Positions 23,359-36,623 of a DNA stretch of 64,000 nt are shown piece by piece; the first letter of the stretch is position 1; the number at the start of each line of letters is the position of its first letter. Made by a program: the position numbers and the translations under genes. Location: assembly GCF_016918785.1 (NCBI RefSeq), contig NZ_JAFFPT010000038.1, forward strand, positions 73,786 to 137,785, written 5' to 3'. Source of the DNA: Leptospira ainazelensis (GTDB lineage Bacteria; Spirochaetota; Leptospiria; Leptospirales; Leptospiraceae). A model generated the notes under the pieces. That model searched no databases and was not told the DNA's origin. It was given only the letters and a program-made list of their open reading frames with translations.

Positions 23359-24756
23359 TCAAAACTGAAAGTAGATAAAGTCCTGTCCTTTCCCCGCATA
23401 ATTGGAAAGAAGAAGAACGAGGATGATCAGAAAGACCGCGACGATCGTTTTTTTATATCGATAATAAAACCTCGGAGTTTTTTCGAAATATTCGAGCGTG
23501 TGTAAAAGAAAACCTCCGATTAAAAAGGGTGCAACCAGATCGGTTCTTAACACGTGTTTGGCGGGTTCGGCGATCCAAAAGAGTCCGTTTTTTAGAATAT
23601 ACCAAGTATCTCCTAAATTCTGAGAACGGAAAAAAATCGCTCCGATCACAAAAATCGAATAAATAAACGAAGCTCGGATCACAAACCAAAAGATTCCCTT
23701 TTCAGGGAGTTTTGGTATTCCGAATCGATCCATCAGACGGTCGATCACCAAACAAACCCCGTGCCAAAAGCCCCAGATCACGTAGGTCCAGCTCGCCCCG
23801 TGCCAAAAGCCGCCTAACGTGAATGTGGCGATGAGATTTAGATACACTCTCGGCTCCGAAGTTCTTGATCCCCCCAAAGGAATGTAGATATAATCTCGAA
23901 GCCAGGTTGCGAGAGTGATATGCCAACGTCTCCAGAGATCCTGGATGTTCTGACTGAAAAAAGGCGCTCTGAAGTTTACGGGAATATTGAATCCCATCAA
24001 AAAGGCGCAACCTCTTGCAATGTCCGTATAACCGCTGAAGTCGCAATAGACCTGCCAAGTAAATCCTTGTACGGCTAAAAAAAGAGAATAATTGTCGTAT
24101 TCGCTCGGGTTTCGAAAAACGGGATCCACCAACGAAGCGATGTTATCCGCGACCAGGATTTTTTTTGCGATTCCGAGTCCCAAAAGATAAAGCCCCGCAT
24201 ATACAAAGGAAGGTTTGATTCTTACCTTATCCAAGATCGGAAAAAAATCCTGATGTCTCATGATCGGCCCGGCGACCAGTTGAGGGAAGAATAGGATAAA
24301 CAATACAAATCGAAAAAACCCGGTGTCTTCCGCAATTTTTCCCCGATAAACGTCCACTACAAAGGCGATGATCTGAAACGTATAAAAGCTGATCGCAAGC
24401 GGAAGTATAATCTGAAAACCGAAAGTCTTCTGATCCAAAAATCCCCAGTGTGTCCACGCGTAAAAATTCTCGGTAAAGAAGTAGAAGTATTTGAAAACCG
24501 CGAGGTTGATCAGATCGAGAATGACGATCCCGCGCAAGACGGTTAGACTTTTGTTTTTAAAAAGACTTCGAACCGCAAGATAATTTACATAAAGAATCGC
24601 TAATAAATGAACCAGAAACGGAACGCTCCAAGTCGCGTAAAACACGAGAGAGGCGATCACGATCACCCATTCTCTGTATTTTCTTCCGTTGTAAGCCCAG
24701 TAAAAAAGATATACGACTAAAAAGAAAAGAAGGAAGAGTGTGGAAGTAAAGATCAT
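23359..24756 (-). CDS. MBOAT family O-acyltransferase (AlgI/DltB-like), copy 1
   Basis: 465 residues from the ATG at 24756, which has AAAGGA upstream and overlaps the preceding SGNH stop by 4 bp; an in-frame start farther upstream would run into that gene. About ten membrane helices. MBOAT signatures: DLWRRWHITLATWLRDYIY, PLGGSR and GGFWHGASWTYVIWG with the invariant catalytic His. The family transfers acyl groups, typically acetyl, across the inner membrane to sugar polymers. Confidence 0.92.
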   Translation of the reverse strand: MIFTSTLFLLFFLVVYLFYWAYNGRKYREWVIVIASLVFYATWSVPFLVHLLAILYVNYLAVRSLFKNKSLTVLRGIVILDLINLAVFKYFYFFTENFYAWTHWGFLDQKTFGFQIILPLAISFYTFQIIAFVVDVYRGKIAEDTGFFRFVLFILFFPQLVAGPIMRHQDFFPILDKVRIKPSFVYAGLYLLGLGIAKKILVADNIASLVDPVFRNPSEYDNYSLFLAVQGFTWQVYCDFSGYTDIARGCAFLMGFNIPVNFRAPFFSQNIQDLWRRWHITLATWLRDYIYIPLGGSRTSEPRVYLNLIATFTLGGFWHGASWTYVIWGFWHGVCLVIDRLMDRFGIPKLPEKGIFWFVIRASFIYSIFVIGAIFFRSQNLGDTWYILKNGLFWIAEPAKHVLRTDLVAPFLIGGFLLHTLEYFEKTPRFYYRYKKTIVAVFLIILVLLLSNYAGKGQDFIYFQF

Positions 24757-25913
24757 TTCTTTTCCTTTACAAGAGTCTCTTTCAAATCTTTCACAAAGGC
24801 ATAACTCAACTTTTCCATTCCCCATTTGTTAAGATGAATCAAGTCGTAGTAATAATCTCCGTTGTCGGCTCCGTCCAGAAGAGTCTGATAATCGAACAAG
24901 GGAACCGGTTTGGAAGGATGGATTCTTTGTAATTCCCGTTTCCAGACTCGGTTGCGTTCTTCGAGTCTCCATTCTTGGATGAGCTGACTGTAAGGCGCGA
25001 CCACTCCGATGATTTCGATCTCTTGTCCGTTTTCTTTTCCGATTTTTCGAATCTCATCGTGCAAAATTTTCAGTCGATCGAAGTATTGTCTCGTGACGTC
25101 GTCCTCCACGGCGTTATTGAGAGGATTGCTCGACAAAACGCAAGTATCATAGATCGCTTTTTTGTGAAATCGATCCGAACCTTCCGGGATCGTCTGTCCG
25201 TTCGCAGGATCGGTCTTTGCGACGCAGTCCGGGACGTCTGTGATCGGATACATGCTGATCTTTTCTTTATAAGAATTCTCGTAATCCCAGGGTTCTAGAT
25301 TCTCTTTTTTAAAACGTTTTCCGATATCTTTGATTCGTTTGGAAGGACTCAGGATCAAATCCTGAATGTCTCTTCGATAAGCGATCGACTTCAACGTGAT
25401 ATAAGCGAGATCGTCGGCTTTGACTTCGTAACCGAAATCGTAAATCCTCGGATAAACTTGCAAACGATCAAACTCGGAGATCATCGCAAGAGTGTGAAGG
25501 TTGAGAATTTTCTGACCGACCCAAGGAGTTGTAATTTCAAAAACGTGCACGACCGTTTTTACTTTTTTAAAGTGGGGAAGCGTTTTTAGTACGGCGAGAT
25601 CTTGAACGATCAACTCGGTTCCCGGAATTGCGATGGACTGAATTCTTTTTCCGATGGGTTCCAATTCTTTGTTTAGAATCGGAAGAGATAATCCCTGATA
25701 GGCGACCGAAGTTCCTACAATGAGAATGTCCGGATCGAATTCCTTTTGTTTATCGATAACATGATTCGTGATTCTGGAAACGTTCGCGGCGTATGAATTT
25801 TTTTTCAAGAATGGACGGTAACAACCAAACTGCATTCCGGTTTCCAAAAATGTAAGGATCAAAACTGGAATCCAAAATTTGGAATCTTTCAAAAATGCAA
25901 GATATTCTTTCAT
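24753..25913 (-). CDS. SGNH-like partner protein of MBOAT acyltransferase
   Basis: 386 residues with one N-terminal membrane helix (about 13-30). The extracytoplasmic domain has ILIVGTSVAYQGL (nucleophile Ser block) and YYDLIHLNKWGMEKL (Asp and His of the triad). It is weakly similar in layout to the SGNH gene at 22282-23349 but diverged in sequence. It is sandwiched between two MBOAT genes, 15 bp after one and overlapping the next by 4 bp. Confidence 0.75.
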   Translation of the reverse strand: MKEYLAFLKDSKFWIPVLILTFLETGMQFGCYRPFLKKNSYAANVSRITNHVIDKQKEFDPDILIVGTSVAYQGLSLPILNKELEPIGKRIQSIAIPGTELIVQDLAVLKTLPHFKKVKTVVHVFEITTPWVGQKILNLHTLAMISEFDRLQVYPRIYDFGYEVKADDLAYITLKSIAYRRDIQDLILSPSKRIKDIGKRFKKENLEPWDYENSYKEKISMYPITDVPDCVAKTDPANGQTIPEGSDRFHKKAIYDTCVLSSNPLNNAVEDDVTRQYFDRLKILHDEIRKIGKENGQEIEIIGVVAPYSQLIQEWRLEERNRVWKRELQRIHPSKPVPLFDYQTLLDGADNGDYYYDLIHLNKWGMEKLSYAFVKDLKETLVKEKK

Positions 25914-25928
25914 AACGGATATGGGTTC

Positions 25929-27344
25929 CTAAAATGCAAAGTAGAGAAAACTCTGGCTTTCCGTGATTCCAAAGATCAAAAGCATAAATACGTTAGCAAG
26001 GAAGAATAAAATAAACTTCCAACGGCTTTCTACGATCTTCTCTATATTATTTTTAGCAAAAAGATAAGAAGCCACAAAACAAACCAAGAGTAAAAGTCCG
26101 TATGTGTAATTGGTGTATCCTTTTACGGAAGAGAATCCGCCCGGAACCCAAAATACGAGGGCCTTCATCATCGGAATCGCCTTTTCCATCGTCTCCGCGC
26201 GGAACATGATAAATCCAAACGTTAGGCAAAACATCGTAAAAATTCTTGCGGCGATATCGTAAACTCGACCGCCTTTTTCATTCAAAAACGTTGCGACCTT
26301 GGTTCTTCCGTATTCTCTATTGATAAGAATCATAATTCCCTGCCATAAACCCCAGCCTATGTAGTGATACGCCGCGCCGTGCCAGACTCCGGCAAAAAAC
26401 CAGGTGATAAAAATATTCCGATACGTTAAAAATACCGAACCTCTGGACCCGCCTAACGGAATGAAGATGTAGTCCCGGATCCAAGTTGAAAAGGAGATAT
26501 GCCAGCGAGACCAGTGATCCGTTATGTTTCTTGCAACCATCGGAAAGTTGAAGTTTGAATCGAACTTATAACCGAACAATCTCGCGACGCCGATCGCGAT
26601 GTCCGTATAACCCGCGAAATCGAAGTAGATCTGCCAGCCAAAAGCCAAAGCCCCCGTCCAAATTTCGATCGGATTGAGGGTCGCGTGGTTCTTAAACGTG
26701 AAATCGACAACTTTCGCGAGGTTGTCGGCGAATACGATCTTTCTCGTAAAGCCGATGAGAATCTGACAGAACGCGATTTGAATGTCTACCTTGTTGACCG
26801 GAAGAGGAATATCCAAATCTCGAAAGAACGTCTGGGCGCGAACGATCGGCCCCGCGACAAGCTGAGGAAAGAATGAAACATACAAAGCAAAATCGAGAAA
26901 CGATTTTTTTGCCTCGATCTGTCCGCGATAGACGTCGATCGTATAACTCATCGATTGAAACGTATAGAATGAAATTCCAACCGGAAGAATGATATCGTAA
27001 TACGCGAATTTAAAACCTGCGATCGGAGTCAGATCGTTTACGACTCCCAAGAGGAAGTTCGTATACTTAAAGTAGGCGAGTAAACCGAGATTCGTGACGA
27101 GTGAAAGAACGAGCCAAACCTTTCTTGTTTTGGAACCTTGAGGAGACGCCGAAATTTTTAGAGAAGCGAAGTAATCGATGACGATCGAATAGAGCAAAAG
27201 AAGGATGAATTCTTTTCTCCAAGACATGTAAAAATAAAAGCTCGCACCCAAGAGAAAAATTCTTTGGATCCTGCCTTTGAGCAGATGATTGAGAATGAGG
27301 ACTATGGGAAAAAAAAATAAAAAGTGAAGAGAATTAAAGAGCAT
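25929..27344 (-). CDS. MBOAT family O-acyltransferase (AlgI/DltB-like), copy 2
   Basis: 471 residues, about ten to eleven helices. Signatures are DHWSRWHISFSTWIRDYIF, PLGGSRGS and FFAGVWHGAAYHYIGWG with the invariant His. It is a diverged paralogue of the MBOAT at 23359-24756. The start is supported by the hydrophobic N-terminus MLFNSLHFLFFFP, typical of the family. A 96-bp gap separates it from the upstream GT-C gene, so an internal promoter is possible. Confidence 0.92.
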   Translation of the reverse strand: MLFNSLHFLFFFPIVLILNHLLKGRIQRIFLLGASFYFYMSWRKEFILLLLYSIVIDYFASLKISASPQGSKTRKVWLVLSLVTNLGLLAYFKYTNFLLGVVNDLTPIAGFKFAYYDIILPVGISFYTFQSMSYTIDVYRGQIEAKKSFLDFALYVSFFPQLVAGPIVRAQTFFRDLDIPLPVNKVDIQIAFCQILIGFTRKIVFADNLAKVVDFTFKNHATLNPIEIWTGALAFGWQIYFDFAGYTDIAIGVARLFGYKFDSNFNFPMVARNITDHWSRWHISFSTWIRDYIFIPLGGSRGSVFLTYRNIFITWFFAGVWHGAAYHYIGWGLWQGIMILINREYGRTKVATFLNEKGGRVYDIAARIFTMFCLTFGFIMFRAETMEKAIPMMKALVFWVPGGFSSVKGYTNYTYGLLLLVCFVASYLFAKNNIEKIVESRWKFILFFLANVFMLLIFGITESQSFLYFAF

Positions 27345-27440
27345 GGTTCGTCTTGATTCAGTATTTTAAAAGACCTGAAGAGCAGTTTTTCAAAATAGAA
27401 TATCCTTACAACATCAATTTAGGGGTTTCAAACCTTTGAT

Positions 27441-28820
<1,380 letters not shown>

Positions 28821-28829
28821 TCTATAATT

Positions 28830-29428
28830 CTAATGTAATAAAAGAGAAGAGACGAAATTTCGGTTTTGGCCTCGAAAAAAAAACGGAGAAAGGATTCCCG
28901 ACTGAGACGTTACGTTTTCCGATCTCAGATCGGGAGCTACGATCCGGATTCTTTCCAAACCCAGGAGTCTTCGCAAAACACCCGTTTTGTGAATGATCCG
29001 CACCCCGCTCTGTTTTCGATTCCAATGAGATACGTCCTTTCCGAAAAAACCGCGCGTTTCCACGGATAAAAGATCTCCTTTGAGCGAAACTCTCGTTAAA
29101 CAAGTCCTGTTGATAAAACGAATCCAGTCGAGAATAAAAGCGAGGCCGATATAGCCGAATGTAAGATATCCTACACTCTGATACAAAAGAGGATTCTGGA
29201 GGATCGGAAGATTCAAAACCTTAGGAATCAATAAAAAGTCTGTGAACTTCTGAAGATACAAAGCCGACAAACCGCCGAGAAGATAACAAACGTAGAGAAT
29301 TCCTCCTACCAAAATTGTCATCAAAATCGGAGGAATCGGATTGATCTTTAAATAGACGGGGACTCCAAAAGTCGCGTCTTTCGCGTTCAAAGAATCCCAG
29401 CCGGAATAAATTCTTTTTTCGTTTTGTT

Positions 29429-29432
<4 letters not shown>
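28830..29432 (-). CDS. membrane protein with PH-like C-terminal domain
   Basis: 200 residues from the ATG at 29432, which overlaps the GT4 stop as ATGA; a longer frame upstream is hidden inside that gene and is unlikely. Two membrane helices (about 45-70 and 95-115) precede LTRVSLKGDLLSVETRGFFG and IIHKTGVLRRLLGLERI. These look like the strand/helix pattern of bacterial PH domains (YdbS/YdbT-like). Function unknown; possibly a scaffold for the glycosyltransferases around it. Confidence 0.6.
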
Positions 29433-30580
<1,148 letters not shown>

Positions 30581-30598
30581 CTTTGTAAGAATTCTTTT

Positions 30599-31963
30599 TT
30601 ATTTTTCCGTTAGCGGGTCTTTGTCTGGAATCAACAAAAGAAGGACATACTGAAAGATCGCAAAGTAAAGAAGATACGACGCCATCATCCACTTTTCTTC
30701 CGTTCCTCCGCCGATTACAGATCGATTACAGAGAAGAATTAAAAACGATCCGATCAGAAAGAAAAAACTCACTTTATCATTTGCAAACAAGATTTTGAGC
30801 GAGGCCAAACATTTTTTCCAGAAAGAATCGGTCAAGGTTTTCCAAACCGGCAAAACCTCCGCTTCCACAAAAGTCCAAAGACGATGGAGAAGAATCGCGG
30901 ACGGATACAAAAGAAAAACAAACGCGTGGACCCAAGAGATTCCGCTGAAGAGGATCGAAAAAATAAACAGACAACCGAGGGTCAATTCTTCCTTTCGTTT
31001 AACAAAAACTTTCCAAAAGAAAGGAATCACAAGACCCAAGGAAAGTATATAATAAATTCCTTTTACTGCCTTTTCCGGAAGTTCCACAAGGGGATAACCG
31101 AGTTGGGATTGGTTGAGAACGTCCGCGTAATTGAGAAAGTATTTTGCGAGAGTCGCGTTCAAACTTTGGTTATTCTTCCAAGCGCGGAACAAAGGAGACT
31201 TGAGATAATTGTCCAAGATCAACTGTTTCCAAGTCAAGGTCATCTCGATCGTAAAACTCGGAGCATAAATACAAGGAAGAAGAATCCAAAAAACCGAAAA
31301 TACAAACGTGTAAAAAACGGCCCAGTATCTTCTCTGCATCAAAAAGAAAAGGACAAAGGCTCCCGGAGTCAACTTGATTACGATCGCAAGACCGAGCAAC
31401 AAACCGGACAACCAATCCTTTTTCGTATGTACGGAAGCCAAAATCAAAAACATCAAAAGAAAACCGACTTGGTTGTTGTTCTGATGATTTTCCAAAAAAC
31501 GAAGATTGAGAAGACAAAGAACTATGATAAAAACCAAATTCCCTTGGATGGAAAGCCGGATCGAAAGGATGTATAAAAAACCGAGAAGGGCTAAAAAGTT
31601 CAGACTCAAAAAAACTGCGGAAGCGACTTGATACGGAAGAATAGAAATCGGAATCAACAAAAACGCAAACGTTGGAGGATAGATATAAGAACCCAATCCT
31701 TCCATCATTTCTTTGAGCTGTATAAAGACTTTTGGAGTAAACGTGTCTTCGACTTTGATTTCTCCCGTTTGGAGTTTTTCGAGAATCTCATCGATCTGTT
31801 CTAAGTTGTATAAATTATTTCCTTCGGTAAAACGGACGGACGCGTTGTAGTAATCTCTGAAATCGGAACGATTTCCCGATTTGGAAATCCCATTGAGGAA
31901 GAGGAGCGAGAAAAATAAAATCGTTCCCGCAAGAATCCAGGTTTTCCGGTCTCTCAATTGCAT
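30599..31963 (-). CDS. GT87/DUF2029 family membrane mannosyltransferase-like protein
   Basis: 454 residues from the ATG at 31963. A longer frame continues upstream but would overlap divergent queA and lacks membrane character. About ten helices. DFRDYYNASVRFTEGNNLY is the periplasmic first loop with the catalytic acidic residue, and YIYPPTFAFLLIPIS and AIVIKLTPGAFVLFFL are typical of GT87 polyprenol-dependent mannosyltransferases. First gene of the nine-gene minus-strand glycan run. The Shine-Dalgarno is weak, so the exact start is uncertain. Confidence 0.8.
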   Translation of the reverse strand: MQLRDRKTWILAGTILFFSLLFLNGISKSGNRSDFRDYYNASVRFTEGNNLYNLEQIDEILEKLQTGEIKVEDTFTPKVFIQLKEMMEGLGSYIYPPTFAFLLIPISILPYQVASAVFLSLNFLALLGFLYILSIRLSIQGNLVFIIVLCLLNLRFLENHQNNNQVGFLLMFLILASVHTKKDWLSGLLLGLAIVIKLTPGAFVLFFLMQRRYWAVFYTFVFSVFWILLPCIYAPSFTIEMTLTWKQLILDNYLKSPLFRAWKNNQSLNATLAKYFLNYADVLNQSQLGYPLVELPEKAVKGIYYILSLGLVIPFFWKVFVKRKEELTLGCLFIFSILFSGISWVHAFVFLLYPSAILLHRLWTFVEAEVLPVWKTLTDSFWKKCLASLKILFANDKVSFFFLIGSFLILLCNRSVIGGGTEEKWMMASYLLYFAIFQYVLLLLIPDKDPLTEK

Positions 31964-32104
31964 TCTGAAACACTTTTTGATCGCACTCGAAAAGCCAACC
32001 AATAAAATTCTCCTACATTTCCGCTTACGATTTAAAGAAGGAATCCTTCTCTTGTTAGAAAAAAGATTCACCCGTGAGCATTCTCCAAATCCACTGCAAA
32101 TAGA

Positions 32105-33142
32105 ATGTTGTTTTCCGATCTTGAAGAATTTGAATTTGAACTGCCCGAAGAAAGAATCGCGCGTTATCCGGCAAAGAATCGGGACGAGAGCCGACTCATG
32201 GTTGTAGAAGTCGCCAGAGGCGAAATCCGAATCGAAGAAACGTTCAAAAACATAACCTCTTATCTGAGAGAAGGCGACGTGTTGATCGGGAATCACACCA
32301 AAGTAAGCAAACGCCGCGTCTATCTGAAGAATCCGTTTCGAACCCATGAGGTCATGTTCCTCGAAACCAAGGACGGACTTTGGAGATGTAAGATTCGAAA
32401 TTCTAAAAAACTAAAAACGGGGGATCGACTTCAAGACGTTAAGACCGGACTTCGTTTTTTTCAAGTCGAAGGAAAAGAAGAAGAATTCGTTTTTTTAAAA
32501 CCGGATAAAGAATTGCAGGAAGAGGACTTTCAAGAAATCGGAGAGATTCCGATTCCTCCGTATTTAAAAAGAGAAGCGAACTCGGAAGATGAAATTCGTT
32601 ATCAGACCCTTTTTGCAAAAACCCCCGGATCTGTTGCAGCTCCTACAGCCGGTCTTCATTTTTCAGAATCCTTGTTTCAAACTCTAAGAGAAAAAAAAAT
32701 TCAAATCTGCACCTTGGAACTCACGGTCGGTTACGGAACCTTTCAACCACTCACGGAAGAAAATTTTCAAAATAAAAAATTGCATCGTGAAGAATTTTTT
32801 TTGGAAGAATCGAGCGCTTCCATTCTCAACCTTGCAAAAAAAGAAGGAAGAAGAATTCTTTCCATCGGAACCACGACGCTTCGAGCCTTGGAATCCACAT
32901 ACGATCCTCTTACAAAAACATTTCGCTCAGGCGCCGGTACGACCGAACTTTTTTTACAACCGGAAGATAAACTGCAAAGCTGCGAAGGTCTGATCACAAA
33001 TTTTCATTTACCCGGTTCAAGCCTTCTTTTACTCGTCTCCGCATTTGCGGGAAAAGAACTGATCCTGCGCGCTTACCAAAAAGCGATCCAAGAAGAATTT
33101 CGATTTTATTCCTACGGAGACGCGATGCTGATTCTATCTTAG
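32105..33142 (+). CDS. queA: tRNA preQ1(34) S-adenosylmethionine ribosyltransferase-isomerase
   Basis: 345 residues, full length. It transfers ribose from SAM to preQ1-modified tRNA to make epoxyqueuosine. Typical motifs: [24 protein letters not shown] at the N-terminus, [23 protein letters not shown] and [20 protein letters not shown]. Divergent from the GT87 gene with 141 bp between, and 44 bp upstream of the Lon-like gene on the same strand. Confidence 0.96.
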   Translation: MLFSDLEEFEFELPEERIARYPAKNRDESRLMVVEVARGEIRIEETFKNITSYLREGDVLIGNHTKVSKRRVYLKNPFRTHEVMFLETKDGLWRCKIRNSKKLKTGDRLQDVKTGLRFFQVEGKEEEFVFLKPDKELQEEDFQEIGEIPIPPYLKREANSEDEIRYQTLFAKTPGSVAAPTAGLHFSESLFQTLREKKIQICTLELTVGYGTFQPLTEENFQNKKLHREEFFLEESSASILNLAKKEGRRILSIGTTTLRALESTYDPLTKTFRSGAGTTELFLQPEDKLQSCEGLITNFHLPGSSLLLLVSAFAGKELILRAYQKAIQEEFRFYSYGDAMLILS

Positions 33143-33186
33143 ATTATGATTGATAACCGAGGGGAACTAGGGAACAATCGTCTTCA

Positions 33187-34809
33187 GTGATAAAAAGAAT
33201 AACCGCCGCTCAGGCAGAAATCAAACTTCACGCGGGAAAACAAAGACCCAAAAACGGCCTTCCCGATTTTTTGGCGTTCCACAGAGAAGAACTGAGTTCC
33301 TTACCGAAGGCTCTGGAAAATCCGGGTATCCTCTCCAATATTCTCATAACCGGTCCTTCTTTAGAATCGAATCTTACCTTACTCCAAGAATACGTCTCCA
33401 ATTTGAAAAAAGGAATCAAAGTGGTCTGCGATCCCCATCCGGGATTCTTAACACTCGCGGGTTTTCCCGGAAACTCGGAATACCGTGCCGGCAAAATGGT
33501 GGAGGCCGACGGAGGTTATTTACTTTTACCGATGCGGGCTCTCACCGAAGACCCAAACTTATACTTTCTTGTAAAAGGAGTTTTGCAAACCGGAAGCATA
33601 GACTTTCTGACTCTCCCCGAAATGACCGGCTCCAAAGAGATGAACCGTTTTCATCCTTCGATCAACACCCGCTTTCGTTTGATTCTCGCGGGGGAAGAAG
33701 GAGAAGTGGATTTTATCTCCGGAGTCGATCCCGACTTCTACGAAAGTTTCTCTTTTAAGATTCATCTTCCGTATGAAGCGGTGATGAAAAGTAAGAAGAA
33801 TCTTCAGCTTTTCGGGGGACTCATTCATTCCTGGGAAAAACCGGGTTATCCAAGTTTTGATTCTTCCGCCGTCGACGCGTTACTCGAAATCGCTCTTCGT
33901 TGGAATGACAGCAGGGCGAGGCTTTCTCTTTCTTTCGCTGAACTTCGTACCTTTGTGGGAGAACTTCTTGTTCTTTTTAAAAAGGAAAAAAAAACGATCA
34001 CCCGCGCTCAGGTAGAATCCGCAATTCCTACGATCGAAAAAAGAATCGCGGTTCACAAAAGAAGATATCAGGAAAGTATACGGGAAGGTCTGACTTCGAT
34101 TCAACTCAAAGGGAAAAAGACGGGAAGAATCAACGGTTTGTCAGTCATTCTTCTGCATTCTTCTTTGTCGGATTTCGGTCAGGTCAACCAAGTCTCCGCG
34201 CGCGTCGCTCTGGGTTCCGGAAATTTTATCAACATCGAAAGGGAAGTGAATCTTTCGGGGGACTTACACGATAAGGGAGTATTCATATTACAATCTTATA
34301 TTAAAGGAATGTTCTCCCATATCCAGTCCTTCGGTTTGGACGCTTCGATTTTGTTTGAACAAAACTATTCTCCGATCGACGGAGACTCCGCGAGTTGTGC
34401 GGAGTTGCTCGCGATTCTTTCGGCGCTTTCCGGTTTGGAAATTCCATGTAGCATCGCCGTGACGGGAGCCCTTTCTCAGTATGGAGAAATTCTTCCAGTA
34501 GGCTCGGTAAACACGAAGATTGCGGCTTGGTATGACATGATTCAAATAGTTGGGAATACAAAAGATAAATACAGGGTTTACATTCCAACTTCGAATCTTC
34601 GAGACTTAAATCTTCCCGCCCATATTCGCAAGGCGATCGAGAAAGGAAAGTTCCAAATCTACACCTGTTCTCACGTGGAAGAGTTGATTCCGGAAGTTTT
34701 TGGAATCCCCGCGGGAAAATTCGGTAAAAACGGAAAATATCCTCAGGGAAGCCTGTTCCACATGATAGAGGAAAGAATCGATCGGAAAAAAGAAGAAGAG
34801 CACGAATGA
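33187..34809 (+). CDS. Lon-like serine protease with degenerate AAA module
   Basis: 540 residues, GTG start. The layout is that of the LonB-like AAA/Lon_C proteins. Residues about 310-500 form the Lon protease domain: [14 protein letters not shown] places the catalytic Ser at 401 and PVGSVNTKI the Lys at 444, the same 43-residue spacing as in E. coli Lon. In the N-terminal half the P-loop position reads [14 protein letters not shown] (53-66) with no GxxGxGKS/T, and the Walker B position reads [11 protein letters not shown] where family members have an Asp. ATP hydrolysis looks lost while the dyad is kept. Confidence 0.85.
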   Translation: MIKRITAAQAEIKLHAGKQRPKNGLPDFLAFHREELSSLPKALENPGILSNILITGPSLESNLTLLQEYVSNLKKGIKVVCDPHPGFLTLAGFPGNSEYRAGKMVEADGGYLLLPMRALTEDPNLYFLVKGVLQTGSIDFLTLPEMTGSKEMNRFHPSINTRFRLILAGEEGEVDFISGVDPDFYESFSFKIHLPYEAVMKSKKNLQLFGGLIHSWEKPGYPSFDSSAVDALLEIALRWNDSRARLSLSFAELRTFVGELLVLFKKEKKTITRAQVESAIPTIEKRIAVHKRRYQESIREGLTSIQLKGKKTGRINGLSVILLHSSLSDFGQVNQVSARVALGSGNFINIEREVNLSGDLHDKGVFILQSYIKGMFSHIQSFGLDASILFEQNYSPIDGDSASCAELLAILSALSGLEIPCSIAVTGALSQYGEILPVGSVNTKIAAWYDMIQIVGNTKDKYRVYIPTSNLRDLNLPAHIRKAIEKGKFQIYTCSHVEELIPEVFGIPAGKFGKNGKYPQGSLFHMIEERIDRKKEEEHE

Positions 34810-34819
34810 GAAATAGGCC

Positions 34820-34966
34820 TTGAGTGTCGATGAGACAGAATTCTATAAAAAATTTCTTTCCTGCTACCCCCTTGGTTTTGAAACTGGATGGAAGGAATCA
34901 ATCTCGTTTTTTTTGAATTATTTCTGCTCTGTCTCTCCGCAAAAGGCGCTTTCAAACCGTGGATAG
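34820..34966 (+). CDS. possible 48-residue hypothetical protein
   Basis: A short frame begins with TTG 10 bp after the Lon-like gene and codes an evenly composed, protein-like sequence (start LSVDETEFYKKFLSCYP, end SPQKALSNRG). The ribosome site is weak (AGG) and nothing is recognisable. It may be a small gene in the Lon operon, a remnant or chance. Confidence 0.25.
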   Translation: MSVDETEFYKKFLSCYPLGFETGWKESISFFLNYFCSVSPQKALSNRG

Positions 34967-35105
34967 CTCAAATAGATACCCAAATGCTCTGAGAAAAAGA
35001 GTCCTAGTTTCTTTGGATTCTTTAAAAACTCTTCGTCTTATACCAGACTTGCATTTGTAGGTGATCCTTCGATTCTGATTACCGATACTAAATAAAGATA
35101 AGAAA

Positions 35106-36497
35106 ATGAGACTCATCGGGGCGATCAATATTCAATCCTCCTTGCTGGTCAGCGGCCTATCCGCACTGGGACTTGGGGTTCTCATTTCTATCGCTCAGGT
35201 CAAAACGCCCGACAATCTTCCCAAAATCGACTCCCTGCCGATGGAAGAAAACGAAAGTCCTTCCAAATTCCAGCCGACTCTAAAAATAAAAGAGGAAGAA
35301 AGACAAAAAGATATCCAGGTTTTCCGTATTCTTGGTTCTCGCAGAATCGACCTCTTAGGAGAAGGGGAAAAATCCTTTGGGATCCAAGAAGACCGAGGCT
35401 CTTATTTTGCAAAATCGGGTAACGGCTGGAGTCCTTTTCCTTTTAAGGATTCTCTCGCATCCAATCAACCGGATTCTCTTTTTAACGATCAGAATACAAA
35501 CTGGACCGGGGCGCGCTTTTTTGGCGGAAAACAAGGGAAGGTGCAACTGAATTCTTCGATTCGTCCTTTGTCTCCTTTTTCGGAATTGGCTCCTTCTCTT
35601 CGCGGAAGAAAATCCGATCCGTTCGGAAGCGGAGATAAGACCGGTATCAATCAATCCACGTTAGACAACTTTGAACTGAGTTATTCCGTCGCACCCGGAG
35701 TGGACGCGATTCTTAAAACCGGAAACTCACTTCCTTATACCGCCGATCAAAAAGATCAGGGTTATTCGATGGCTGGTTTTTCTTTTAAACCTAACGATTA
35801 CATCAATACAAAGATCGTCTCCGGAAGTTCTTTCGGAAATTCTAGCATGGCTTCGAGCCGTTTTCTTTATTCTTCTCCCGTATCCAATTCTCAAGCGCTC
35901 AATGCGGATCCGAATATGGGAAACAATCCCGTTCTTAGAAATCAGGCAATGGGTAACAGCAGCGGACGTGTGATCGAATGGCAGGCGAATATCCAGCCGA
36001 TCCGACGTCTTTCGTTTCAAACTTCGGTTTTGAATAAGGAAAAAGACAAGGGTCTTTACAATCCGGAAGCCGCGCGTTTTTCGATGTTTATCGATTTTAC
36101 AAAAATCATTCTCAATATCCGTTATAGTTATACCGCCGATCCGACTACAAGAAACAACGGTCTTTATATGACTCCGGAATCCGACGCGACTACCTTGGGT
36201 TTTACGATGCTCTTAGATCCTGCAGGAAGATATTCTCTGTTTCTCGGGAACAACTACTACAACCTGATCTCCCAGAGAAACACGGGAATCAACACGCAGA
36301 TCGACGAACCGCTTCGTTCTTTTTCCGCCGGCTTTCGAGGAAAGACGAGTTTTCAGAACGCGATCTTTTTTATGAACTTTCGAAACAATCTTTCAAAGGG
36401 TGTGATCTACACAGACGTAGGTCCGTTCCGTCTTCCCGCTTATTCACAATACTATTCCGAATACTTCACTTCTTTGGGAATGGAGTTATCCTTCTGA
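35106..36497 (+). CDS. putative outer-membrane beta-barrel protein
   Basis: 463 residues. The N-terminus has a hydrophobic stretch (about 12-28) that could be an uncleaved anchor or signal. The middle is Ser/Asn/Gly-rich. From about residue 185 on there are repeated short amphipathic segments with alternating hydrophobic and aromatic residues ([47 protein letters not shown]). The chain ends LGMELSF, a C-terminal Phe as in barrel proteins recognised by BamA. No family recognised; it stands alone between intergenic gaps. Confidence 0.6.
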   Translation: MRLIGAINIQSSLLVSGLSALGLGVLISIAQVKTPDNLPKIDSLPMEENESPSKFQPTLKIKEEERQKDIQVFRILGSRRIDLLGEGEKSFGIQEDRGSYFAKSGNGWSPFPFKDSLASNQPDSLFNDQNTNWTGARFFGGKQGKVQLNSSIRPLSPFSELAPSLRGRKSDPFGSGDKTGINQSTLDNFELSYSVAPGVDAILKTGNSLPYTADQKDQGYSMAGFSFKPNDYINTKIVSGSSFGNSSMASSRFLYSSPVSNSQALNADPNMGNNPVLRNQAMGNSSGRVIEWQANIQPIRRLSFQTSVLNKEKDKGLYNPEAARFSMFIDFTKIILNIRYSYTADPTTRNNGLYMTPESDATTLGFTMLLDPAGRYSLFLGNNYYNLISQRNTGINTQIDEPLRSFSAGFRGKTSFQNAIFFMNFRNNLSKGVIYTDVGPFRLPAYSQYYSEYFTSLGMELSF

Positions 36498-36545
36498 TTT
36501 TCTTTTCTGGTTGCCGGTTTTTTTAACGTTCGGAAATTTGATCGG

Positions 36546-36560
36546 GTGAGGAGCTCCTAC
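36546..36560. repeat. dispersed palindromic box (GAGGAGCTCCTAC)
   Basis: One copy of the short palindrome found at many places in this window, 64 bp upstream of the ybaB-like gene. See the findings for the full list of copies. Confidence 0.6.
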
Positions 36561-36623
36561 GCGAAAAAAAATCGCGGAGTGAAATTCATCCTAAAATAAA
36601 ATAGATTCAAAAGGAATCAAAGA

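Noticed and set aside
30884..31576. Open frame of 230 residues on the plus strand
   Set aside because: Antisense to the GT87 gene and rich in Lys, Gln and Asn; no recognisable domain.
30599..32347. Longer N-terminus of the GT87 gene
   Set aside because: The extra 128 residues overlap queA on the other strand and are not hydrophobic; the ATG at 31963 begins a normal membrane helix.
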